From: Pseudomonas sp. QS1027
GTDB lineage: Bacteria; Pseudomonadota; Gammaproteobacteria; Pseudomonadales; Pseudomonadaceae
NCBI RefSeq assembly: GCF_002814235.1
Contig: NZ_PHSU01000008.1
Span: 62,001-126,000 of the forward strand
Direction of reading: 5' to 3'
DNA: 64,000 bases
This document shows positions 42,149 to 51,122 of this stretch, piece after piece. The notes under the pieces are model-generated. The model did not search any database. It was not told where the DNA came from and saw only the letters and a program-made list of their open reading frames with translations. Numbering within the stretch: position 1 is the first letter of the stretch; the number at the start of each line of letters is the position of its first letter. The position numbers and the translations under genes were made by a program.

Positions 42149-43531
42149 TCACTCGCCTGTCTTGTGGGTTTCCGGCAGGAACCAGTTCAGCACCAGGGCA
42201 CAGATGCCGCCGGTGGCCACGCCGGACTCCAGCACGTTACGCAACGCCGCCGGCATATGGGCGAGGAACTCCGGCACCTGGGAAACCCCGAGGCCCAGGG
42301 CCAGGGATACGGCGATGATCAGCAGCGCCCGGCGGTCCAGGTGGATGCTGGCGAGGATATTGATCCCCGAGGCTGCCACCGCGCCGAACATCACCATCGC
42401 CGCGCCACCGAGCACCGGCTCGGGCACCGCCTGGATCGCGCCGGCCACCGAGGGGAACAGGCCGAGCAGCACCAGCATCAGGGCGATCCATTTGCCGATA
42501 TGCCGGCTGGCAATGCCGGTCAGCTGAATCACCCCGTTGTTCTGGGCGAAGATCGAGCTGGGAAAGGTGTTGAACAGCCCGGCCAGCAGCGAGTTGGCGC
42601 CGTTGACCAGTACGCCGCCCTTGATCCTCTGCATCCACAGCGGGCCTTCCACCGGTTGGCGCGAGACCTTGCTGGTGGCGGTGACGTCACCGATGGCTTC
42701 GAGGGAGGTCACCAGGTAGATCACCAGCATCGGAATGAACAACGCCCAGGAGAAGCCCAGGCCGAAGTGCAGCGGCGTGGGGATCTGGAACAGCGCGGCC
42801 TCGTGCATGCCGGTGAAGTTCAGCCGACCCAGGTAACCGGCCAGGGCATAGCCGACCGCCAGGGCGATGACGATGGCGCAGCTGCGCATCCACACCAGCG
42901 GGATGCGGTTGAGGACCACGATGATCGCCAGCACCACGCCGGACAGCAGCAGGTTTTCGCCGTTGGCGAAGGTGCCGTTGGCCATGGCGCTGAAGCCGCC
43001 GCCCATGCTGATCAGGCCGACCTTGATCAGGGTCAGGCCGATCATCAGCACGACGATGCCGGTCACCAGCGGGGTGATCATGCGTTTGACGAAGGGCAGG
43101 ATCCGCGAGATGCCCATCTCGACGAAGGAGCCGGCGATGACCACGCCGAAGATCGCCGCCATCACCGCTTCCACCGGCGTGCCTTGCTTGACCATCAGCG
43201 CGCCGCCGGCAATCAGCGGGCCGACGAAGTTGAAGCTGGTGCCCTGGACGATCAGCAGCCCGGCGCCGAAGGGACCGAAGCGGCGGCACTGGACGAAGGT
43301 GGCGATGCCGGAGATCACCAGGGACATCGAGACGATCAGGTTGGTATCCCGCGCCGACACGCCCAGGGCCTGGCAGATCAGCAGGCCGGGGGTGACGATG
43401 GGGACGATGATTGCCAACAGGTGCTGCAGCGCGGCGAGGAGGCCGATCAGCAGGTGGGGACGGTCCTCGAGGCCGAGGATCAGTTCGCTGGCCTGGGGCT
43501 CGGCGGCGGGCGGAGTCTGGTGAGCGGTCAT
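42149..43531 (-). CDS. NCS2-family nucleobase permease (uracil/xanthine type)
   Basis: 460 residues from the ATG at 43531; the longer frame is upstream sequence. About 12-14 membrane segments. Family motifs are LLAALQHLLAIIVPIVTPGL (TM1), GLLIVQGTSFNFVGPLIAGG (QxTSFxFV-type, substrate region), VTSLEAIGDVTATSKVSRQP (the conserved EAxGDxxA) and FNTFPSSIFAQNNGVIQLTG (NxFPxxxFxQNNG). These mark a proton-coupled purine or pyrimidine transporter, closer to the xanthine/uric-acid branch. It is not next to purine-catabolism genes, so substrate choice is open. Confidence 0.9.
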   Translation of the reverse strand: MTAHQTPPAAEPQASELILGLEDRPHLLIGLLAALQHLLAIIVPIVTPGLLICQALGVSARDTNLIVSMSLVISGIATFVQCRRFGPFGAGLLIVQGTSFNFVGPLIAGGALMVKQGTPVEAVMAAIFGVVIAGSFVEMGISRILPFVKRMITPLVTGIVVLMIGLTLIKVGLISMGGGFSAMANGTFANGENLLLSGVVLAIIVVLNRIPLVWMRSCAIVIALAVGYALAGYLGRLNFTGMHEAALFQIPTPLHFGLGFSWALFIPMLVIYLVTSLEAIGDVTATSKVSRQPVEGPLWMQRIKGGVLVNGANSLLAGLFNTFPSSIFAQNNGVIQLTGIASRHIGKWIALMLVLLGLFPSVAGAIQAVPEPVLGGAAMVMFGAVAASGINILASIHLDRRALLIIAVSLALGLGVSQVPEFLAHMPAALRNVLESGVATGGICALVLNWFLPETHKTGE

Positions 43532-43601
43532 GGCGGGGCCCTGGAAAAATGAGGTCGCGATTCTACTGGGCCTGGCGCGGGTCGCCCAGCTTCGGTGGGG
43601 C

Positions 43602-44702
43602 TTATTCGAGAATATCGAAACCGCTGCTGCCCAGGCGCTCGCCATTGACCAGCAAATGCACGGCGTGATGACCGCTGTAGTGCTTGCGGGTGGTCAGCTC
43701 GCGGATGTGCTGGCGACGGCTCAGGGTTTCACGGGTGCCGGCGGCCAGGTGCAGGGTCTTGAGCTTGAACACCTTGCTCGAGGTGGCGCCTGAGGCCTTC
43801 ACGTAGTCGATAGCGTAGTCGATCACCAGCTTCTGGCTGGCGGTTGCGCTAGAGGCCAGGGTGAAGGAGAGGGTGACGCTGTCGCCGAGGTGGATCACCG
43901 CGGGTTCGACCTTCAGGTCCAGCACATCGACCTGGGCCTTGGCGCCGGCACCCATCAGCGTGAGGGCACGCGGATTGCCCTGTTTGATCAGGCTGCGCAG
44001 GGCGTGACGGGCGATCCAGGCGGTGCGCGGGTCTTCCAGCGACCAGCCCTCGATCAATTCGAGCACCCAGTCTGGATGCTCCTTGGTGATGTCGTTGAGG
44101 TGGTTGGCCACCGATTTGCGCACGTACAGGCTGTCGTCGGCCTTGAGGGTGTCGAGGATGTCGGCGGCGAGGTTCGGGTCGGCCTGGATCCGGGCCAGCC
44201 GGAAGGACCACGGCAAACGCGGTCGCGAGCCTTCGCTGGCGAGGCGGCGGACATGTTCGTCGGGGTCCAGGGACCAGGTCTTCATCGCCGCCAGGGTGCG
44301 TTCGAAATCATTGAGCAGGAAATGCCGTATGGCAAATTCCGAGGAGCCGAAGGCGGTGAAGTACTTCAGCGCGTCCATCGACAGTTCGAAGTCTTCGCTA
44401 CCGTAGCTCGCCACGTAATGCGGCAGGCACATGCTGACAAAGGCGCTGTTCAGGCGCGGGGCGAGCTTGCGCAGCAGCTTGAGGGATTGCTTGTAGCTCA
44501 GGGGCAGCACCGCGTGCAGGCTTTCGCTGACCCGGGCCAGGCGTTGCATGATCGACAGCTCGTCCAGGCCCTGGTGGGTGCGGCTGATAAAGCCGGCGCT
44601 GTCGAAGTCGGGGTACACCGCGCGCATTTCGTGGGCGATATGCAGCAGGCGTTCGCTGTTGAAGATTTCCTTCAGCGCCGGGGCGGCTTGTTCGGTGCTC
44701 AT
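43602..44702 (-). CDS. alkC: DNA alkylation repair glycosylase, AlkC type with C-terminal Ig-like domain
   Basis: 366 residues. The first about 255 residues are HEAT-like helical repeats of the AlkC/AlkD superfamily (FTAFGSSEFAIRHFLLNDFE, LASEGSRPRLPWSFRLARIQ, VRKSVANHLNDITKEHPDWV, TAWIARHALRSLIKQGNPRA). The last about 100 residues are beta-rich (AVIHLGDSVTLSFTLASSAT through HHAVHLLVNGERLGSSGFDI), as in the AlkC subgroup that carries an Ig-like DNA-contact domain. Such enzymes excise 3-methyladenine-type lesions without flipping the base. It is a single gene, about 70 bases from the NCS2 gene with no functional link evident. Confidence 0.87.
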   Translation of the reverse strand: MSTEQAAPALKEIFNSERLLHIAHEMRAVYPDFDSAGFISRTHQGLDELSIMQRLARVSESLHAVLPLSYKQSLKLLRKLAPRLNSAFVSMCLPHYVASYGSEDFELSMDALKYFTAFGSSEFAIRHFLLNDFERTLAAMKTWSLDPDEHVRRLASEGSRPRLPWSFRLARIQADPNLAADILDTLKADDSLYVRKSVANHLNDITKEHPDWVLELIEGWSLEDPRTAWIARHALRSLIKQGNPRALTLMGAGAKAQVDVLDLKVEPAVIHLGDSVTLSFTLASSATASQKLVIDYAIDYVKASGATSSKVFKLKTLHLAAGTRETLSRRQHIRELTTRKHYSGHHAVHLLVNGERLGSSGFDILE

Positions 44703-44796
44703 GGCGGGACCTTGTCGGGTTTGGGGCTGCTGGAAAACTCACCGAGCCTGTTTTTAACGCAGCATAAGCGTCGCGCAGGCGCTTGTCGTACGGGGC

Positions 44797-45393
44797 CTAG
44801 AACGTTGGCGGAGTGATGACCCAGATGACCACTGCGTCGACGTCGCCGGGGTTGCCGTAGCGGTGCGGTTCCTGGCTGGAGAAGCTGAAGCTGTCGCCCT
44901 CGACCAGTTGGAAGTGGCGATCGCCGACCCACAGCTCGAAGATCCCGGACAGCAGGTAGCCGGCTTCTTCGCCTTCATGGCTGTAGCTTTGCTGGCTGTA
45001 GGTGCCGGGGGGGAAGCGCGAATGGAGCATTTCCAGTTGGCGGTTGGGTTGCGGGGTCAGCAACTGGTCGACGATGCCGTCTTCGTAGTGCACGCTCAGG
45101 CGGCTGTTCTTGCGCACCACGTAGCCGTTGTCTTCGGGGGCGGTGATGGCTTCGCTGGCGAAGAACCACTGGATGGTCACGCCGAGGCTACGGGCGATAT
45201 TGAACAGGGCCGGGATCGACGGATAGGCGAGGTTGCGTTCCAGCTGGCTGATATAGCCGGCGGTGAGTTCGGCCTGGGTTGCCAGTTCGGTCAGGGTCAT
45301 GCCACGCCGTTTGCGCAGGCCGCGGATACGCGTACCGAGAAACTGCGGGCCCGCGGCGGCGCTGTCACCGGCGGGCGTTGGGGCGTTGCTCAT
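44797..45393 (-). CDS. XRE-cupin transcriptional regulator
   Basis: 198 residues from the ATG at 45393 (a second in-frame ATG lies at 45405). The N-terminal HTH is RIRGLRKRRGMTLTELATQA then ELTAGYISQLERNLAYPSIP. The C-terminal cupin domain contains YSHEGEEAGYLLSGIFELWV and GDSFSFSSQEPHRYGNPGDV. This architecture is typical of regulators of amine or amino-acid utilisation (PuuR-like). The flavin oxidoreductase gene starts 114 bases upstream on the same strand, so the two may share control. Confidence 0.9.
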   Translation of the reverse strand: MSNAPTPAGDSAAAGPQFLGTRIRGLRKRRGMTLTELATQAELTAGYISQLERNLAYPSIPALFNIARSLGVTIQWFFASEAITAPEDNGYVVRKNSRLSVHYEDGIVDQLLTPQPNRQLEMLHSRFPPGTYSQQSYSHEGEEAGYLLSGIFELWVGDRHFQLVEGDSFSFSSQEPHRYGNPGDVDAVVIWVITPPTF

Positions 45394-45506
45394 GGCCTGC
45401 TCCAATCCTTGAAAGGGCCGCAGTATAAGGCACTTGTCGGGTGCTGCGGGGGAGCCCTGAAACCTCGGATCACGGTGTGCCAGGCTGAACGCTCCTACAC
45501 ATGCGG

Positions 45507-47468
45507 TCAGATCTCCCAGGCGACTTTCAGCCCCTCGTAGATCGCTTCTTCCACCGTGCGCGGCGCCAGGCAGTCGCCGATCCGGCGGAACTCCACCAAA
45601 CCCTGCAATTCATCACCCAAGGTATCGACCGGTTGATGCCCCTGGCACAGCACCAGGGTGTCGACCTCTTCGAACAGCATCGGCTCGCCGCTGGCGGTAT
45701 GTTGAAGGTATACGGTGCTGTCATCGCAGCCATAGAGCCGGGCATACGGCGTGATGGGAATGCCCAGGCGGTGCAGCTCGCCGGCCAGTTGATCGCGCAC
45801 ATACAGCGGCAGGCTCTCGCCGCAATGGGTGCCGTTGACCGCCAGTTGCACCTGGTGCCCGGCCCGTACCAGACGCTCGGCAATCCCCGGCCCGATCCAG
45901 TCGCAACGCCAGTCGACCACCACCACCGAACGGCCGATCTGCACTTCGTCACGCAGCACCTGCCAGGCATCCACCACCTGCAATTCGCCACCGCGCTCGA
46001 AAGCCGGCCAGTAAGGTTCGGCACCGGTGGCGACGATCACCAGGTCCGGCTGCTCGCGCTCCACCAGCGCCCGGTCGACCCGGGTATTGCGCACCACCCG
46101 CACGCCGGCCAGTTCCATTTCCCGTTGCAGGTTGGTGCTGGCGCCGCCGAATTCGCTACGGCGTGGCAGCAATTGCGCCAGCAACACCTGGCCCCCCAGT
46201 TGCGAGGAGGCTTCATACAAGGTCACCTCATGCCCACGCTGCGCCGCCACGGCCGCGGCTTTCATCCCGGCCGGGCCGCCACCGGCAATCATCACGCGCT
46301 TGCGCTTGGCCGTGGCAATCAACTGCCCGTACTGCAACTCGCGCCCGGTTTCCGGGTGCTGGATGCAACTGATCGGCAGGCCCTTGTGGAAGTGTCCGAT
46401 GCAGGCCTGGTTGCAGGCGATGCAGGCGCGGACATCCTCGCTGTGGCCGCTGTCGGTCTTGTTCGGCATCAGCGGGTCGCAGATCAGCGCCCGGGTCATG
46501 CCGCAGACATCGGCCTGACCACGGGAGAGGATCAACTCGGCCTCCTGGGGCTGGTTGATCCGCCCGGTGACGAACAGCGGAATCGACAGACTGGCCTTGA
46601 ACGTGCCGGCTTCCTTCGCCAGGTAGGCGGCTTCGATGGCCATCGGCGGGACGATATGCACCGCGCCACCGAGGGACGCCGAAGTCCCGGCGACGATATG
46701 CACATAGTCCAGTTCGCCTTGCAGTTGCACCACGGCGGCCAGTGATTCGTCCTCGGTCAAACCTTCGGCATCACGCTCGTCGGCGGAAATCCGCAGGCCG
46801 ATGATGAACTGCCCGTCGGTGGCCGCGCGCACGGCGGCGATCACTTCCCGAAGGAAACGCAGGCGCTGTTCCAGCTCGCCGTTGTAGCCATCGGTGCGCC
46901 GATTGACCCGTGGGTTGATGAACTGCGCCGGCAGGTAACCGTGGCTGGCGACCACTTCCACGCCATCGATCCCGGCCTGGTACAAGCGCCGCGCTGCCGC
47001 CGCGTAGCCTCTGACGATCTCGTCGATCATCGCCTGGTCCAAGGCTCGCGGCATGACCCGGAAGCGCTCGTTGGGCACGCAGGACGCCGAGTAGGCGACC
47101 GCCAGCAGGCCGTCGCTGGACTCCATGATTTCCCGGCCCGGATGGAAGATCTGCGACAGCACCAGGGTGTCATGGGCATGACAGGTTTCGGCCAGCCGCC
47201 GATAGCCGTCGATGCAGGCATCGTCGGTGGCCATCAGCACATGGGAGGTGTAGCGCGCACTGTCGTGAACACCCGCCACCTGCAACACGATCAGGCCGAC
47301 ACCGCCCTCGGCGCGGGCCCGGTGATAGGCGATCAACTGCTCGTTGACCAGGTTGTCGGTGGGCATGGAGGTGTCGTGCCCGCTGGACATGATGCGGTTC
47401 TTCAAGCGCTTGCCACGCAGCTGCAAGGGTTCGAACAGATGGCGAAAGGCGTGCGGCGACGTCGACAT
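45507..47468 (-). CDS. NADH:flavin oxidoreductase with Fe-S and FAD/NAD domains (2,4-dienoyl-CoA-reductase-like)
   Basis: 653 residues from the ATG at 47468. An N-terminal old-yellow-enzyme FMN barrel (LFEPLQLRGKRLKNRIMSSG, SHGYLPAQFINPRVNRRTDG) is followed by a 4Fe-4S site CIACNQACIG...CIQHP (CxxCxxxC plus a fourth Cys 11 residues on) and then an FAD/NAD(P) domain (RVMIAGGGPAGMKAAAVAAQ). Family members reduce enoyl-type substrates or demethylate methylated amino acids. It is divergent from the solute-binding protein gene at 47677 (208-base gap). With that, an aldolase and an XRE-cupin regulator nearby, a catabolic locus for a small nitrogenous compound is plausible. Confidence 0.87.
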   Translation of the reverse strand: MSTSPHAFRHLFEPLQLRGKRLKNRIMSSGHDTSMPTDNLVNEQLIAYHRARAEGGVGLIVLQVAGVHDSARYTSHVLMATDDACIDGYRRLAETCHAHDTLVLSQIFHPGREIMESSDGLLAVAYSASCVPNERFRVMPRALDQAMIDEIVRGYAAAARRLYQAGIDGVEVVASHGYLPAQFINPRVNRRTDGYNGELEQRLRFLREVIAAVRAATDGQFIIGLRISADERDAEGLTEDESLAAVVQLQGELDYVHIVAGTSASLGGAVHIVPPMAIEAAYLAKEAGTFKASLSIPLFVTGRINQPQEAELILSRGQADVCGMTRALICDPLMPNKTDSGHSEDVRACIACNQACIGHFHKGLPISCIQHPETGRELQYGQLIATAKRKRVMIAGGGPAGMKAAAVAAQRGHEVTLYEASSQLGGQVLLAQLLPRRSEFGGASTNLQREMELAGVRVVRNTRVDRALVEREQPDLVIVATGAEPYWPAFERGGELQVVDAWQVLRDEVQIGRSVVVVDWRCDWIGPGIAERLVRAGHQVQLAVNGTHCGESLPLYVRDQLAGELHRLGIPITPYARLYGCDDSTVYLQHTASGEPMLFEEVDTLVLCQGHQPVDTLGDELQGLVEFRRIGDCLAPRTVEEAIYEGLKVAWEI

Positions 47469-47676
47469 GGCAAGGCTCCAGGCGGCCCGGGATCTAGGAC
47501 GGGCAGTTGTTATTATTGCTCCATGAAAATTTACCTGTAGTAAAAAATCAACTTGTTTTTTTACTTTGCCTTGGGTTAGCTTCAAATCACGCCTGATGGC
47601 CGGGCGTACCTCATACAACAAAAAAATGGATCGCCAGGCGCTTCGGGCCCGGGCGATACCGCACGAGGACTCATCG

Positions 47677-48720
47677 ATGAAATCGAACACCCGCAAGTAC
47701 GGTTTTTATCCCTTGCTCCTGACGCTGGCCATGGGCGGTGTCCAGGCCGGCCAGGACATGGTGGTGGTCGGCTATGGCGGCGCCGGGCAGAAAGCCCAGG
47801 ACACGGCGTTCTTCCAGCCTTTCAGCGCCAAGGACGGCAGCAAACTGATCCAGAGCGAATACAACGGTGAAATGGCCAAGATCAAGGTCATGGTCGACAC
47901 CGGCAGCGTGGACTGGGATGTGGTGCAGATCGAAGGACCGGACTTGATGCGCGGGTGTGACGAGGGGATGTATGAACGCCTCGACTGGAAGCAGATCGGC
48001 CATGCCGACCAGTTGATCCCCGACGCGGCCCAGGAATGCGGTTCGGCGGCATTGGTGTGGAGTGTCGCCATTGCCTACGACACCGACAAGGTGGCGCGGC
48101 CGCCGACTTCCTGGGCCGACTTCTGGGATGTGAAAACCTTCCCCGGCAAGCGCGGCCTGCGCAAGCGGGCGGTGTACAACCTGGAGTTCGCGCTGATGGC
48201 GGATGGGGTGAAGGCCGAGGATGTGTATACGGTGTTGAGCACACCGAAAGGGGTCGACCGGGCCTTTGCCAAGCTCGACCAGCTCAAGCCTTATATCCAG
48301 TGGTGGGAGGCGGGCGCCCAGCCAGCGCAGTGGCTGATGGCGGGTGATGTGGTCATGACCTCGACCTACAGCGGCCGTGTGGCCGCCGCCGCGCAGCAGG
48401 GCAGCCATCTGGCCCTGGTCTGGCCGCAGAGCCTGTATGGCATGGATTACTGGGCGATCATCAAGGGCTCGAAACACGTCGACCAGGCCAAGCGTTTTAT
48501 TGCCTTTGCCAACCAGGCCGATGCCCAGGTCAATTACGTGCGGCAGATTCCCTATGGTCCGACCAATACCGAGGCGGCCGCGCGGCTGGATCCGAGCCTG
48601 GCGAAGTGGGTGCCGACGGCGCCGCAGAACCTCAAGGGCGCGTTGTCGATGAACGTGGCGTTCTGGAACGATCACGGCGAGGAGCTTGAAGAACGTTTCA
48701 ATGCCTGGGCAAGCAAGTAG
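47677..48720 (+). CDS. Extracellular solute-binding protein (PotD-like), no transporter partners nearby
   Basis: 347 residues from the ATG at 47677. A signal peptide (KYGFYPLLLTLAMGGVQAGQ) precedes a type-2 periplasmic-binding-protein fold resembling spermidine/putrescine and iron-binding proteins: MVVVGYGGAGQKAQDTAFFQ, VWSVAIAYDTDKVARPPTSW (the typical lobe-2 WADFWD follows), WLMAGDVVMTSTYSGRVAAA. Such proteins normally work with an ABC permease and ATPase, and none is encoded within about 10 kb on either side. Its neighbours are a flavin oxidoreductase and a class II aldolase. The ligand is unknown. Confidence 0.87.
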   Translation: MKSNTRKYGFYPLLLTLAMGGVQAGQDMVVVGYGGAGQKAQDTAFFQPFSAKDGSKLIQSEYNGEMAKIKVMVDTGSVDWDVVQIEGPDLMRGCDEGMYERLDWKQIGHADQLIPDAAQECGSAALVWSVAIAYDTDKVARPPTSWADFWDVKTFPGKRGLRKRAVYNLEFALMADGVKAEDVYTVLSTPKGVDRAFAKLDQLKPYIQWWEAGAQPAQWLMAGDVVMTSTYSGRVAAAAQQGSHLALVWPQSLYGMDYWAIIKGSKHVDQAKRFIAFANQADAQVNYVRQIPYGPTNTEAAARLDPSLAKWVPTAPQNLKGALSMNVAFWNDHGEELEERFNAWASK

Positions 48721-48794
48721 AGTAGGGGCAGCCGGGCGCCGTCGAGCGCACCGGCTGCCTGATTCGATCCATCCTGCCTGAGGGAGTTACCCGC

Positions 48795-49580
48795 TTGAAC
48801 GACCTTCTGCACACGGCTGCCGCACCGGTGGCCATCGAGCGTCAATTGCGTGAGCAACTGGCGGCCTGTTACCGGTTGATCGCGCACTTTCGCATGACCG
48901 ACCTGATCTTCACCCATATCTCCCTGCGTTTGCCCGGGCCTGACCATCATTTCCTGATCAACCCCTATGGGCTGATGTTCGAGGAAATCACTGCGTCGAG
49001 CCTGGTGAAAATTGGCCTGGACGGAAGGGCGGTGGAGGACTCGCCGTATCCGGTGAACCCGGCCGGGTTTGTGATTCACAGTGCGATTCATGGTGCCCGG
49101 GGAGATGCGCAGTGCGTGCTGCACACCCATACCCGCGCGGGTTGCGCGGTGGCGGCGCTCAAGTGCGGGTTGTTGCCGGTGAACCAGATTTCCATGGAGT
49201 TTTTCGGGCGCACGGCTTATCACGACTATGAGGGCGTGGCGCTGGACATGGATGAGCAGGCGCGGCTGGTGCAGGACCTGGGTGACAAGTCGGTGATGCT
49301 GTTGCGCAACCATGGTTTGCTGACGGTGGGCGAGAGCGTGGCCCAGGCGTTTTTCCGCATGTATTACCTGGAGAAGGCCTGCGAGATCCAGATTGCGGCC
49401 CAGGCGTGTGGGGAGTTGGTGTTGCCGTCGGACGCGGTGTGCGCCCATACCGAGCGACAGTTCAACGATCCGGGCCGGCCGGTGGAGGAGGGGCAGTTGA
49501 CCGATCCGGATGCCATGGGGTTGGCGTGGGCGGCGATGTTGCGGTTGCTGGATCGGGTGGCGCCGGGGTATCGGGATTAA
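48795..49580 (+). CDS. Class II aldolase/adducin-family protein
   Basis: 261 residues starting at a TTG (48795) with AGGGAG 8 bases upstream. The aldolase_II fold carries zinc ligands in VLHTHTRAGCAV and a further His in LLRNHGLLTVG; GPDHHFLINPYG and MEFFGRTAYHDYEGVALDMD are other conserved regions. The family cleaves phosphorylated sugars or related carbonyl compounds with a divalent metal. It follows the solute-binding protein gene by 74 bases on the same strand and may be in its operon. The substrate is unknown. Confidence 0.85.
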   Translation: MNDLLHTAAAPVAIERQLREQLAACYRLIAHFRMTDLIFTHISLRLPGPDHHFLINPYGLMFEEITASSLVKIGLDGRAVEDSPYPVNPAGFVIHSAIHGARGDAQCVLHTHTRAGCAVAALKCGLLPVNQISMEFFGRTAYHDYEGVALDMDEQARLVQDLGDKSVMLLRNHGLLTVGESVAQAFFRMYYLEKACEIQIAAQACGELVLPSDAVCAHTERQFNDPGRPVEEGQLTDPDAMGLAWAAMLRLLDRVAPGYRD

Positions 49581-49606
49581 CACTTAGGGAATGTTGGACT
49601 CGTTTT

Positions 49607-49700
49607 TGTGGGAGCGGAGCTTGCCCGCGAAGAACGATAACGCGGTGTATCTGATACTCCGCGTGTTCTCGAGATTCGCGGGCAAGCTCCGCTCCCACAG
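49607..49700. repeat. REP pair (inverted)
   Basis: TGTGGGAGCGGAGCTTGCCC at 49607-49626 and its reverse complement ending near 49700 (GGGCAAGCTCCGCTCCCACA). It lies between the aldolase (+) and lpdV (-) stops, a convergent site. Confidence 0.9.
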
Positions 49701-49731
49701 TGTCCGTGTTCAGCCCATGGATCAGCGGTGT

Positions 49732-51120
49732 TTAGAGGTGCAACGCATGCCCTAACGCCCGCAACGCCGCTTCCTGCACCGCTTCACCCAAGGTCGGGTG
49801 GGCATGGATGGTCCCGGCGATATCTTCCAGACGAGCCCCCATTTCCAGGGACTGCCCGAACGCCGCCGCCAGTTCCGAAACTCCGGCACCCACCGCCTGC
49901 CAGCCGACAATCAGATGATTGTCACGCCGCGCCACCACCCGTACGAAACCGCTTTTCGATTCCAGGGTCATGGCCCGTCCATTGGCCGCAAACGGGAAGC
50001 TCGACACCAGGCAATCCAGCCCGGCGGCCTTGGCCTCATCCGGCGTTTTACCGACCACCACCAACTCCGGATCGGTAAAGCACACCGCCGCAATCGCGGT
50101 CGGATTGAACTCGCGATGCTGGCCGGCAATTACCTCGGCAACCATCTCGCCCTGGGCCATGGCCCGGTGTGCGAGCATCGGTTCGCCGGTCAGGTCGCCG
50201 ATGGCCCAGACATTGCGCATGCTGGTCTGGCAACGGTTGTCGATCTTGATCGCCGCGCCGTTCATCTCCAGCGCCAATGCCTCCAGGTTCCAGCCCTGGG
50301 TACGCGGTTTGCGGCCCACGGCCACCAGCACCTGATCGGTCACCAGTTGCAGGGTTTCACCCTGGGGATCGCGCACCGACAGGGTGTTTGACGCGGCATC
50401 GAAGCCTTCGACGCTGTGTCCCAGATGCACGGTAATACCCAGGGCCTTGATCGACTCAGCCACTGGCTGGGTCAGTTCACGGTCATAGGTCGGCAAGATA
50501 CGGTCGCGAGCTTCCACTACCGTCACCTCGGCCCCCAGCTTGCGGTAGGCAATCCCCAGTTCCAGGCCGATATACCCGGCGCCGACCACGGTCAGGCGCT
50601 TGGGAATCGAAGTCGGAGCCAAGGCTTCGGTGGACGAAATAATCGCCCCGCCAATCGGCAACATCGGCAGGTTCACCGTCTGCGAACCGCTGGCCAGCAG
50701 CAGGTGCTCGCACTGGATACGCAGGCCATCGACTTCGACATGCTTGCCGTCGATCACCTTGGCCCAGCCATGGATCACCTTGACGCCATTCTTCTTCAGC
50801 AACGCTGCGACGCCGCTGGTCAGACGGTCGACAATCCCGTCCTTCCACTCGACGCTCTTGCCGATCTCCAGGGTCGGTGCCGACACCTTGATCCCCAGGG
50901 GCGAGGTACCACCGCTGTAGCTTTGGGTGGTATGAAACTGCTCGGCCACATGGATCAGCGCCTTGGACGGAATGCAGCCGACGTTCAGGCAGGTGCCGCC
51001 CAGCGCGTGGCCTTCCACCAGTACGGTGGGAATGCCCAGTTGGCCGGCACGAATCGCCGCGACATAACCGCCAGGGCCGCCGCCGATGATCAACAGGGTG
51101 GTGTTTTGGGTCTGTTGCAT
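49732..51120 (-). CDS. lpdV: Dihydrolipoyl dehydrogenase of the branched-chain oxoacid complex (LpdV)
   Basis: 462 residues from the ATG at 51120. FAD-binding [17 protein letters not shown], the redox disulfide in [18 protein letters not shown] (CxxxxC), NAD-binding [19 protein letters not shown] and the C-terminal active-site [10 protein letters not shown] (His-Glu base) are all present. E3 component that reoxidises the dihydrolipoyl arm of BkdB, passing electrons to NAD+. It is the last gene of the bkd operon, 2 bases after bkdB. Confidence 0.95.
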   Translation of the reverse strand: MQQTQNTTLLIIGGGPGGYVAAIRAGQLGIPTVLVEGHALGGTCLNVGCIPSKALIHVAEQFHTTQSYSGGTSPLGIKVSAPTLEIGKSVEWKDGIVDRLTSGVAALLKKNGVKVIHGWAKVIDGKHVEVDGLRIQCEHLLLASGSQTVNLPMLPIGGAIISSTEALAPTSIPKRLTVVGAGYIGLELGIAYRKLGAEVTVVEARDRILPTYDRELTQPVAESIKALGITVHLGHSVEGFDAASNTLSVRDPQGETLQLVTDQVLVAVGRKPRTQGWNLEALALEMNGAAIKIDNRCQTSMRNVWAIGDLTGEPMLAHRAMAQGEMVAEVIAGQHREFNPTAIAAVCFTDPELVVVGKTPDEAKAAGLDCLVSSFPFAANGRAMTLESKSGFVRVVARRDNHLIVGWQAVGAGVSELAAAFGQSLEMGARLEDIAGTIHAHPTLGEAVQEAALRALGHALHL

Positions 51121-51122
51121 GA

